Shown here: one piece after another, positions 18,501-24,516 of the stretch
Position numbering within the stretch: the stretch's first letter is position 1
Layout of the letters: each line of letters begins with the position of its first letter
Source of the DNA: Streptomyces sp. yr375
Lineage (GTDB): Bacteria; Actinomycetota; Actinomycetes; Streptomycetales; Streptomycetaceae
Assembly (NCBI RefSeq): GCF_900110755.1
Contig: NZ_FOFF01000003.1
Span: forward strand, 124,001 to 188,000
DNA: 64,000 nucleotides
Reading direction: 5' to 3'
Notes under the pieces: generated by a model
Told to the model about the DNA's origin: nothing
Seen by the model: only the letters and a program-made list of their open reading frames with translations
Databases searched by the model: none
Program-made: the position numbers and the translations under genes

Positions 18501-18750
18501 CGCCGAACCCGTCGTCATCGAGCTGGCGCGCGCCACCGAGCAGGAGAAGCAGTCCCAACTGGAGCGCGTACGGGACTACCAGACCGGCCACCGCGACGAG
18601 ACCCACGCGGCCCTGGCCGCCCTCAAGGACGCGGCGACGGGCGACCGCAACGTCTTCGCCGTCCTCATGGACGCCGCCCGGGTCTGCACCCTCCAACAGA
18701 TCACCGACGCCTTCTTCGAGGTCGGCGGCCAGTACCGGCGCAACGTCTGA
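15520..18750 (+). CDS. icmF: Fused isobutyryl-CoA mutase IcmF
   Basis: 1076-residue cobalamin enzyme interconverting isobutyryl-CoA and n-butyryl-CoA, linking valine and fatty-acid pools. Three fused modules are visible: an N-terminal B12 domain with DGHDASIN and GAEVIHLGHNR (residues about 10-140, lower axial His), a MeaI-type G-protein chaperone domain with Walker A GTGGSGKSSLTDE near residue 196, GDRIRMNS, a switch-like DLVIVETPGIGQGDA and NKFERRGAKD, and a mutase domain from about 530 with PFKRDGEDPARMFAGEG, YGKVGTSGVSVATLDDMK and NSISGYHIAEAGA-like (SVSISGYHIAEAGANP). Start ATG 15520 rather than 15463, because the IcmF N terminus is short. The fused order and length distinguish IcmF from MutAB. 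Confidence 0.93.
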   Translation: MSDLHRPVHPVRLVTASALFDGHDASINIMRRIFQSQGAEVIHLGHNRSVREVVDAALEEDAHGVAVSSYQGGHVEYFEYLVESLRAQGAEHVRVVGGGGGVIVPEEIVRLRTSGVTIFTPEDGQRMGLAGMVNSVVKDCDFDLWDGKPTDAAAVLAGDRFAIARAVTGAELGKLPREFLEQVRAAAAARAVPVLGITGTGGSGKSSLTDELVRRFRLDQQDKLRIAVVAVDPTRRRGGGALLGDRIRMNSLDGNRVFFRSLATRGSRELPEHLSDVIDVVKAAGFDLVIVETPGIGQGDAAIVPFVDTSLYVMTPEFGAASQLEKIDMLDFADVVAINKFERRGAKDALRDVGRQLVRNREAFGMRPEDMPVYGTSAATFNDDGVTALYQHLRAGLDEKGLPLSEGVLTPVDVRHSSGIRQVVPAERVRYLAEITDAVRAFHAETGRLAEAARRVQRLETVGAELLDAGCDASDVQSLLADARGQLPQHVTQQLANWPAVLASYSGDEQVVKVRDREIRTRLTRESLSGNKIPRVALPRFTDHGELVRFWRRENLPGYFPFTAGVFPFKRDGEDPARMFAGEGDPFRTNRRFKLLSEGQPATRLSTAFDSVTLYGRDPDERPDIYGKVGTSGVSVATLDDMKALYDGFDLIAPTTSVSMTINGPAPTVLAFFLNTAIDQQTDRFRAAEGRDPSPEETADLRALALASVRGTVQADILKEDQGQNTCLFSTEFSLRMMADIQEWFIAQKVRNFYSVSISGYHIAEAGANPVSQLAFTLANGFTYVEAYLARGMRIDDFAPNLSFFFSNGMDPEYSVLGRVARRIWAVAMKEKYGANERSQKLKYHVQTSGRSLHAQEMDFNDIRTTLQALIAIYDNCNSLHTNAYDEAVTTPTEDSVRRALAIQLIINREWGLAMNENPLQGSYVIDELTDLVEEAVLQEFERISERGGVLGAMETGYQRGRIQDESMLYEQRKHDGTLPLIGVNTFRNPHADTAEPVVIELARATEQEKQSQLERVRDYQTGHRDETHAALAALKDAATGDRNVFAVLMDAARVCTLQQITDAFFEVGGQYRRNV

Positions 18751-18788
18751 CGCGCCCGGCGACGCCGCATGGCGGGAGGGGCGAGGCC

Positions 18789-18872
18789 GGGGTCACCCGG
18801 GACGTGTCGGGGTCACCCGGGACATGTCGGGTGTCGGGGTCACCCGGGACTCGTCGGGGTCACCCGGATGGG
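18789..18872. repeat. Four copies of a 20-bp tandem repeat downstream of icmF
   Basis: Units GGGGTCACCCGGGACGTGTC begin at 18789, 18809, 18836 and 18856; the third is offset by a seven-base insertion and the last is truncated at 17 bases. Variation is confined to the four positions after GGGAC. Each unit contains GGTCACC and CCCGGG palindromic cores. Not coding in any frame I trust. Confidence 0.75.
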
Positions 18873-18986
18873 GGCCGCCGTCCCGCCAATGGCGTCCGGC
18901 CGCGCGCGCCCCGGGTTCCCTCGGGCTGTGATGGCTGTGGGGCAGGAAGCCCCACCCCCGCAGTCGTCGGCCGAAGGAGCCGTTCC

Positions 18987-19757
18987 ATGGGTCGCACCGC
19001 CCACTTCCTGTCCGCTCTCGCCGTGGCCGGTGCCGTGCTGGTCGCCGTCGGTCCGGCCGCGTTCGCGGACCCGGCGGCGGAGGTCAGCCCGGGCAGTGTC
19101 GCCCCGGGCGGCCGCGTCACCGTGTCCGTCACCTGCGGCCCGCTCGCCGCCGCCGTACCCGAGAGCCTCGACGCCACGTCGCAGGCCTTCGCCGACGGCA
19201 CCGTCAAACTGAGCAAGGTCCCCGGCGACGACGACGCCCAGGCCGGGCCCGCCTACCAGGGCACCGCCGAGATCGCCCCCGCCGCCGACCTCGAGGACAG
19301 CCCGCTCGCGGCCGGACCGGACGCCGCCTGGACCGTCGACGGCACCTGCCCGGCCGCGCCCGGCGCTCCGGCCAAACCATGGAGCGCGCCCCTGGACGTC
19401 GCACGCGGCGAAACCCAGCCGTGCACGTCGGCCCCCGGCGGCGGCCTGCCTGACCTGTCGGCCGCGTCCTGCGCAACCGCCCGCCCGTGCCCGCAGCCCC
19501 AGGGCGCGGCCCCGACCCGCACCGACACCTGCCACACCACCCAGCCCTGCGCCCGGCCCGAGCCGCAGCCCCGCGCAGCCGCGTCCCACGAGGCCGGCTG
19601 TTCCCCCGCCACCATCGACCACGGCGTCCAAGCCGGTGCGGGCGGCACCTTCACCGACTCCATCCCCGCACTCGCCGCAGGCGGCCTCCTGATCGCCGGC
19701 GCACTCGCCGCCGCCATCCACCGCCTCCGCCACCGCACCCCGCCGGAGGACACCTGA
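18987..19757 (+). CDS. Secreted, Cys- and Pro-rich membrane-anchored protein
   Basis: 256-residue exported protein of unknown function. Signal peptide residues 1-27 (basic start, hydrophobic core SALAVAGAVLVAVGPAAFA, Ala-X-Ala cleavage). An immunoglobulin-like extracellular domain follows (VSPGSVAPGGRVTVSVTC), then a Pro/Ala/Cys-rich stalk with at least eight Cys, and a C-terminal membrane helix (about residues 226-243, ALAAGGLLIAGALAAAI) ended by an Arg/His-rich cytoplasmic tail. This layout is that of a surface-exposed type I membrane protein; there is no LPXTG sorting signal. GAAGGAG precedes ATG 18987. Confidence 0.72.
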   Translation: MGRTAHFLSALAVAGAVLVAVGPAAFADPAAEVSPGSVAPGGRVTVSVTCGPLAAAVPESLDATSQAFADGTVKLSKVPGDDDAQAGPAYQGTAEIAPAADLEDSPLAAGPDAAWTVDGTCPAAPGAPAKPWSAPLDVARGETQPCTSAPGGGLPDLSAASCATARPCPQPQGAAPTRTDTCHTTQPCARPEPQPRAAASHEAGCSPATIDHGVQAGAGGTFTDSIPALAAGGLLIAGALAAAIHRLRHRTPPEDT

Positions 19758-20123
19758 CCGCCGGCGGAGCCGCCCATGGCCACGGCCCCCAGCGGGCCCC
19801 CGAACCACAGGGGCCACGACCGACCCCGTACGCGAACCCGGGCCCCGTACGCGAACCCCGCCCCGTCGCGTACCCGGCCCCGCACGAGCGCCGACCCCTG
19901 ACGAGACGCCCCGCACCCCACGCACCACCCGGCCCACAACGACGCCCGACGGCCGGCGACAACGGCACCAGGCACCGGGTAAGCGACCGGGCACCTGACC
20001 GGGGCCGGACCCGGAACGGAACCAGGGACGGAACCAGGAAACGGAACCCGGAAGAGAACCGGGGCCGGCCCCCGGCCCGGCCCCCGGGATGTCACCCAAG
20101 ATGGACTGTGTGGAGGAGGAGTC
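19758..20123. other. 366-bp gene-free stretch with degenerate short repeats
   Basis: No credible gene. It holds two copies of CCCCGTACGCGAACCC (near 19824 and 19843), three copies of ACGGAACCAGG or a one-base variant (20016-20051), and a self-complementary block of GGCCGGCCCCCGG type near 20061-20090 that could fold as a terminator. The last 25 bases supply the GGAGGAGGA ribosome binding site of the following gene. Confidence 0.6.
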
Positions 20124-21383
20124 ATGGGGGATCCCATGCGGCGGGCGGGGGCGGAGGGGCACGGGCCCGTCCGTTACGGGCCGCCGCTTCCCCCGGACGG
20201 GCTGCCCGTGCTGCCAGAGCTCGCCGCCGTGCTCGCCGAGGCCGCCGGGCGTGCCGACGGTGAGCCGGTCGGGGGCGGCTCCGCCCTTCTCGACGCCGCC
20301 GGCGGCTACTGGGGCCGGCGCGGCATCCCCGCCGATCCGGGGCGGCTGGTGGCCGGACCCGGCGCTCCCGCCCTGCTGCTCGCGCTGACCGCCGCCCTCG
20401 GCGGCGACGTCCTGGTGCCCCGGCCCTGCGCGGCCTGGTGGGCGCCGTACGCACGCCTGTTGGGCAGACCCTTCTTCCATGTCGCGACGCCCGCCGAGTG
20501 CGGGGGAGTCCCGGACCCGTACGCCCTGCTGGAGACCGTGCGCCGGGTGCGTGACGAGGGCGGGGACCCGCGGCTGCTGGTGCTGTCCGTCGCCGACGAC
20601 CCCACCGCGACCGTCGCCCCGCCCGAGGTGGTGCACGAGGCGGTGGAGGCCGCCGCGGCCGAGGGCCTGCACCTGGTCAGCGACGAGACCTGGCGCGACA
20701 CGGTGCACCCCCCGCAGGACACCGTGCCGGTCAGCCCCGCCGAGATGCTGCCCGAGCACGTCACCGTCGTCAGCGACCTGGCCGGCGCCCTGCTGCCCAC
20801 CGGCTGGCCGGCGGCCGTCGCCCGGTTCCCCGCCTCGGCCGTCGGCGACGACCTGCACGCGCGCGTGCTCGACGTCCTCACCGCCCTCGGGGCGCGCGTG
20901 GCCGCCCCGGTCGCCGCCGCGGCCGCGTACGCGCTGGCCGAGCCGGAGCCGGTCACCGCGCGCGTGGCCGCCGCCGTACGCCTGCACGCGCGCGTGGCGG
21001 ACGCCGTGCACACCGCCGTGGTCGCCGCGGGTGCCCTCGCCCTGCCGCCCCGCGCGGGCCGTCACCTGTACGTCGACCTCGGCCCGCTGCGCACCGCGCT
21101 GTCCGGGCACGGCGTGGGCGACGCCCAGGAACTCGAGGACTTCCTCTCCGCCCGGCTCGGCATGCCCGCCCCCGGCGGCCACCGCTTCGGCGACGAACTC
21201 GGCGCGCTGCGCGTCCGGCTGTCCACGGGCATGCTGCTCGACGGTACGCAGGCCCAGCGCGGGGAATGCCTCACGTCGCCCACACCGTTGGAACTGCCAC
21301 ACGTGCAACGCTCGTTGATGCTTTTGAGGTCGGTTTTCGACGATCTCCGTGACGACGCTCAGCGATGGGAGCCTCCTCGATGA
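20124..21383 (+). CDS. Class I/II aminotransferase-like protein lacking lysine
   Basis: 419-residue protein with the fold-type I aminotransferase layout: LLDAAGGYWGRRGIP at the N terminus, GPGAPALLLALTAALGGDVLVPRPCAAWW where the cofactor-phosphate region lies, SVADDPTATV at the usual NPTG position, LVSDETWRD matching the cofactor Asp and following aromatic, and LRVRLSTG in place of the carboxylate-binding Arg. At the Schiff-base position the sequence reads VSDLAGALLPTGW, with no Lys, and indeed the entire protein has no Lys. It therefore cannot bind PLP as a normal internal aldimine. A strong ribosome binding site supports ATG 20124. Likely catalytically altered or non-enzymatic. Confidence 0.78.
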   Translation: MGDPMRRAGAEGHGPVRYGPPLPPDGLPVLPELAAVLAEAAGRADGEPVGGGSALLDAAGGYWGRRGIPADPGRLVAGPGAPALLLALTAALGGDVLVPRPCAAWWAPYARLLGRPFFHVATPAECGGVPDPYALLETVRRVRDEGGDPRLLVLSVADDPTATVAPPEVVHEAVEAAAAEGLHLVSDETWRDTVHPPQDTVPVSPAEMLPEHVTVVSDLAGALLPTGWPAAVARFPASAVGDDLHARVLDVLTALGARVAAPVAAAAAYALAEPEPVTARVAAAVRLHARVADAVHTAVVAAGALALPPRAGRHLYVDLGPLRTALSGHGVGDAQELEDFLSARLGMPAPGGHRFGDELGALRVRLSTGMLLDGTQAQRGECLTSPTPLELPHVQRSLMLLRSVFDDLRDDAQRWEPPR

Positions 21384-22501
21384 CGCAGCAGTCCGAGTCG
21401 ACCACCACCGGCACGGTGACCACCGCCGGCCCCGTGACCACTACCAGTACCGTGACCACTGCCAGTGCCGGTTCCGTGACCACCGAGGACGTCGGCCTGC
21501 TGGCCGCCCGGTCCCCGCTCGCGCCCCCCGTCCCGCCGCTCGCCGAACCCCGTCCGCCGGGGGAGCGGCGGGTGTGGCCCCGGACCTTCCACGACCGGCT
21601 GACCTCGCCGCTGCCCGGCCTCAAGGCCCTCGCCCGGTTCGCCCGCGAGGGCTCCGTACGGCCCGGCAAGGAGGGCCTCGCCGACCTCCCCCGGCTGCCC
21701 TTCGAACCCGCCCCACTGCCCCGCGTGGACGCCCGTGCGATCGCCGTCACCTGGGCGGGGCACGCCAGTTGGGTGGTGAGCGTCGGCGGTCTGACCGTCC
21801 TGACCGACCCGGTCTGGTCCCGCCGCATCATCGGCACCCCGGCCCGCATCACCCCCGTGGGCGTCCCCTGGGAGACGCTGCCGCCGATCGACGCCGTCGT
21901 CATCAGCCACAACCACTACGACCACCTGGACGCCCCCACGCTGCGCCGACTCCCGCGCGACACACCGGTGTTCGTGCCGGCCGGGCTCGGACGCTGGTTC
22001 GTGCGCCGCCGGTTCACCCGCGTGACCGAGCTGGACTGGTGGGAGGCGGCCGAACTGTCCGGCGTCCGCTTCGACTTCGTGCCCTCCCACCACTGGTCCA
22101 AGCGCAGCCTCACCGACACCTGCCGTTCCCTGTGGGGCGGTTGGGTGCTCACCGCCCCCGACGGACGGCGCGTCTACTTCGCCGGCGACACCGGCTACGG
22201 CCACTGGTTCTCCCACATCGGCCGGCGCCACCCCGACATCGACCTGGCCCTGCTGCCCATCGGCGCCTACGACCCCCGCTGGTGGCTCAGGGACGTCCAC
22301 TGCGACCCGGAGGAGGCGGTCCGCGCCGCCCTCGATCTCGGCGCGCGGCGCATGGCCCCGATGCACTGGGGCACGTTCGTGCTCTCCGCCGAGCCCGTCC
22401 TCGAACCCCTCACCCGGGTGCGCGCGGCCTGGGAGAAGGCGGGCCTGGACCGCGCGAACCTGTGGGACCTGCCGGTGGGCGCCTCCCGGGTGCTGGAGTA
22501 G
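21380..22501 (+). CDS. MBL-fold metallohydrolase (NAPE-PLD/UlaG-like)
   Basis: About 373-residue zinc hydrolase. Seen: TWAGHASWVVSVGGLTVLTDPVWS, the motif SHNHYDHLD (HxHxDH) near residue 186, PSHHWSKRSLTDT, YFAGDTGYG with the bridging Asp and MHWGTF with the last His. This arrangement is that of N-acyl-phosphatidylethanolamine phospholipase D relatives, so a phosphodiester lipid substrate is plausible. The start is ambiguous: ATG 21365 overlaps the preceding gene, and I prefer ATG 21380. The first 30 residues are a Thr/Val/Ser repeat of TVTT type encoded by tandem DNA repeats, probably disordered. Convergent with the DedA gene. Confidence 0.82.
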   Translation: MTQQSESTTTGTVTTAGPVTTTSTVTTASAGSVTTEDVGLLAARSPLAPPVPPLAEPRPPGERRVWPRTFHDRLTSPLPGLKALARFAREGSVRPGKEGLADLPRLPFEPAPLPRVDARAIAVTWAGHASWVVSVGGLTVLTDPVWSRRIIGTPARITPVGVPWETLPPIDAVVISHNHYDHLDAPTLRRLPRDTPVFVPAGLGRWFVRRRFTRVTELDWWEAAELSGVRFDFVPSHHWSKRSLTDTCRSLWGGWVLTAPDGRRVYFAGDTGYGHWFSHIGRRHPDIDLALLPIGAYDPRWWLRDVHCDPEEAVRAALDLGARRMAPMHWGTFVLSAEPVLEPLTRVRAAWEKAGLDRANLWDLPVGASRVLE

Positions 22502-22530
22502 CCCGTACGGGAGCGGCCAGGGGCTGGGGA

Positions 22531-23199
22531 CTAGGTGTTTTTCGGCTTCCGCAGGCCGCGCCACACGCTCGGGGCCGCGCTGATCACCACGGTCAGCGCG
22601 ACCGCCGCGACCACGCCCTCCCAGGGCTCGGGGAACAGCGAGCCCCCGAGGATCCCGATCAGTTGATACGTCACCGCCCACGCCAGACACGCCGGGAGGT
22701 TGCCCCGTACGAAGCGGCGCAGCGGCCAGTCCGCCATCAGGCAGGCCAGCATCACCGGGATACGGCCGGCCGGCACCAGCCGGGACAGCACCAGCACCGC
22801 CGTACCGTGCTCGGCGAGCCGCGTCTGCGCCTGCGTGAGCCGCTCCTCCGGCGCCCGTGAGCGGATCGCCTCCAGCCAGCGCGAGCCGTTCCTCGACCGC
22901 ATCCCGCGCCGCCCCAGCCAGTACAGCGCCGCGTCCCCGCAGAACGCCGCCAGGGACGCCGTCACGAACACCAGCGCCAGCGCGAACGGCGCCGTCTGAT
23001 GGAAGGCGACCACCGCCGCCGAACTCACCAGCGCCCCCGTCGGCACCACCGGCACCAGCGCCCCGATCAGCACCAGCAGAAACAGCGACGGATACCCGAG
23101 GGCCTGCTGCGTGGACTCGGCCGGCACGGTCGTCACGGTGGGCACGACCGCCAGCGTCGTCACGGTCGTCAGGGCCGCGCCGGCGAGCCACTCCTTCAC
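22531..23199 (-). CDS. DedA family membrane protein
   Basis: 222-residue integral membrane protein of the DedA/SNARE-associated superfamily, implicated in lipid scrambling and envelope homeostasis. Seen: the re-entrant loop region LGYPSLFLLVLIGALVPVVPTGALVSSAA, GDAALYWLGRRG, and the central RLVPAGRIPVMLACLMADWPLRRFVRGN with the conserved Arg and Gly, then C-terminal helices. GTG 23199 overlaps the stop of the upstream MBL gene by four bases, so the two are translationally coupled. Convergent at the 3' end with another MBL-fold gene. Confidence 0.83.
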   Translation of the reverse strand: MKEWLAGAALTTVTTLAVVPTVTTVPAESTQQALGYPSLFLLVLIGALVPVVPTGALVSSAAVVAFHQTAPFALALVFVTASLAAFCGDAALYWLGRRGMRSRNGSRWLEAIRSRAPEERLTQAQTRLAEHGTAVLVLSRLVPAGRIPVMLACLMADWPLRRFVRGNLPACLAWAVTYQLIGILGGSLFPEPWEGVVAAVALTVVISAAPSVWRGLRKPKNT

Positions 23200-23969
23200 G
23201 GCGCGGCCCCCACGCGCACACTCTCGCCGTGCCCGAGCCGGTGCACCACCACCCCCGGCGCACGCGCCGCCGCGAGCCGTGCGAACTCCTCGCCGGGAGC
23301 ATGGAATTCATGGGGGCGCACGGCGTCCATGCCGATCGGCCAGTACGTGCCGTAGTGCACCGGCACCGCGCTGCGCGGCGCCAGCCGCACCAGCGCCTCG
23401 GCCGCGCGCCCCGCGTCGAGGTGCCCCTCGCCGAGATACGGCCCCCAGCCGCCCACCGGCAGCAACGCCACGTCGACCGGCCCGACCTCCTTGGCCATCT
23501 CCTCGAACAGGCCGGTGTCCCCGGCGAAGTACGTCCGCGCCTCGCCCTCGACGACGTACCCGAGCGCGGGGGAGCGGTGCCGGCCGACCGGCAGCCGCCG
23601 CCCGTCGTGGCGCGCGGGCACGGCCCGGATCCGCAGGGCGCCGACGGCCGTCTCGTCACCCGGCGCCATCTCGGTCAGCCGCAGATGCCGCAGACGGCGC
23701 AGCCCGGGGACGGCGCGCGGCGCGCCCCGGGGCACCAGCAGGCGCGTGCCCGGCGCGAGGCGCGCCAGCGAGGGCAGATGCAGGTGGTCGGCGTGCAGGT
23801 GGGAGACGAGCGCCACGTCCGCGCGCCAGGCCCCGGGCGGGGGCAGCGCGCCCCGGCGGCGGCGCAGATGCGCGAGACGGCTCGCGAACAGGGGATCGGT
23901 GATCACACGCACGTCCGAATCCTCGACCGTGCAGGTGGCGTGACCCCACCACGTGATCTCCGCAGGCAC
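23196..23969 (-). CDS. MBL-fold metallohydrolase (UlaG-like)
   Basis: 257-residue zinc hydrolase distinct from its neighbour across the DedA gene. Seen: ITWWGHATCTVEDSDVRVITDPLFASR, the motif SHLHADHLHLPSL (HxHxDH) near residue 56, VPARHDGRR, YFAGDTGLFEEMA and PVHYGTYWPIG with the C-terminal His. This resembles UlaG-type lactonases and other RNase-Z-like hydrolases. GTG 23969 follows AAGGAGG with eight-base spacing. Its end overlaps the DedA start (GTGA). Substrate unknown; coupling to DedA suggests a membrane-associated or lipid substrate, which is inference. Confidence 0.83.
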   Translation of the reverse strand: MPAEITWWGHATCTVEDSDVRVITDPLFASRLAHLRRRRGALPPPGAWRADVALVSHLHADHLHLPSLARLAPGTRLLVPRGAPRAVPGLRRLRHLRLTEMAPGDETAVGALRIRAVPARHDGRRLPVGRHRSPALGYVVEGEARTYFAGDTGLFEEMAKEVGPVDVALLPVGGWGPYLGEGHLDAGRAAEALVRLAPRSAVPVHYGTYWPIGMDAVRPHEFHAPGEEFARLAAARAPGVVVHRLGHGESVRVGAAP

Positions 23970-24053
23970 CCCTTTGCCTCCTTCGCGCGACTCCCCCGAA
24001 GCCTACGGGCAGGAGTAGGGTCGGCGGCGAAACCCGGAGGTGAGGGGGACGCC

Positions 24054-24464
24054 ATGGGACCGGTGCGGGTCATGCGGGTCACGGCGATCGCGAGTCTGAC
24101 GCCGCTGGAGGAACTGGACGCCGATCCCTTCCTGGTGGACTCCCGCAGCCAGCACGCGATGTGCGCGCGGTGGGCCGCCGAGCGCGGGTACGTCGTCAGC
24201 CGGGAACTGCTGGTACGCGGGCTGCGCGCCGACCACTGCGTGCTGTGGGACGGCGTCCGGCCCGGCGTCGACCTGTTCGTCGCCCCGAGTCGCCGGGTCC
24301 TGGAGAGCGCGCTGTCCTCCGTGGACGAGTTCTCCGAGGAGTGCGCGCGGCGTGGGGTGCGGGTGGAGACGGTCGGCACCGCCGAGCCCGCCTACGACGC
24401 CCAGATGAAGGCCCGGGTACACCGAAGACTGTCGATGCCGACGGCGGGGTACGACGGGCGGTAG
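24054..24464 (+). CDS. Small protein resembling a degenerate serine-recombinase N terminus
   Basis: 136-residue soluble protein. The pattern SLTPLEELDADPFLVDSRSQHAMCARWAAERGYVVSREL resembles the start of large serine recombinases (catalytic Ser region, then a Q..A...WA...G..V helix), but the later catalytic Arg motifs and the long C-terminal domains are absent. It may be a domesticated recombinase fragment or an unrelated small alpha/beta protein conserved in Streptomyces. GAGGTGAGGGGGA supplies a ribosome binding site before ATG 24054. The gene stands alone and ends 52 bp before the phosphodiesterase gene. Confidence 0.55.
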   Translation: MGPVRVMRVTAIASLTPLEELDADPFLVDSRSQHAMCARWAAERGYVVSRELLVRGLRADHCVLWDGVRPGVDLFVAPSRRVLESALSSVDEFSEECARRGVRVETVGTAEPAYDAQMKARVHRRLSMPTAGYDGR

Positions 24465-24468
24465 GCGA

Positions 24469-24497
24469 CTGTAGACATTCGACCGGCGACAGTCGAC
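24469..24497. promoter_or_regulatory. 29-bp dyad upstream of the phosphodiesterase gene
   Basis: Begins CTGTAGACATTCGACCGG and ends GACAGTCGAC; outer CTGT and ACAG form an inverted repeat. It matches 25 of 29 bases at 56265-56293, upstream of the GntR-family gene, and lies 20 bp before the GTG start here. A regulator operator is the likeliest reading. Confidence 0.4.
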
Positions 24498-24516
24498 GGG
24501 TGCCTCGTGCCCTGGT

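Noticed and set aside
15445..18696. A 1083-codon open frame antisense to icmF
   Set aside because: The icmF frame has full motif support; the antisense frame shows Val/Gly/Asp/Arg-rich composition typical of complementary GC-rich codons.
18789..18872. CRISPR array
   Set aside because: Repeats are directly adjacent without unique spacers of regular length and there are no cas genes.
19758..20123. A hidden gene in the spacer before the aminotransferase-like gene
   Set aside because: Frames are Arg/Pro-rich repeats without ribosome binding site or family similarity.
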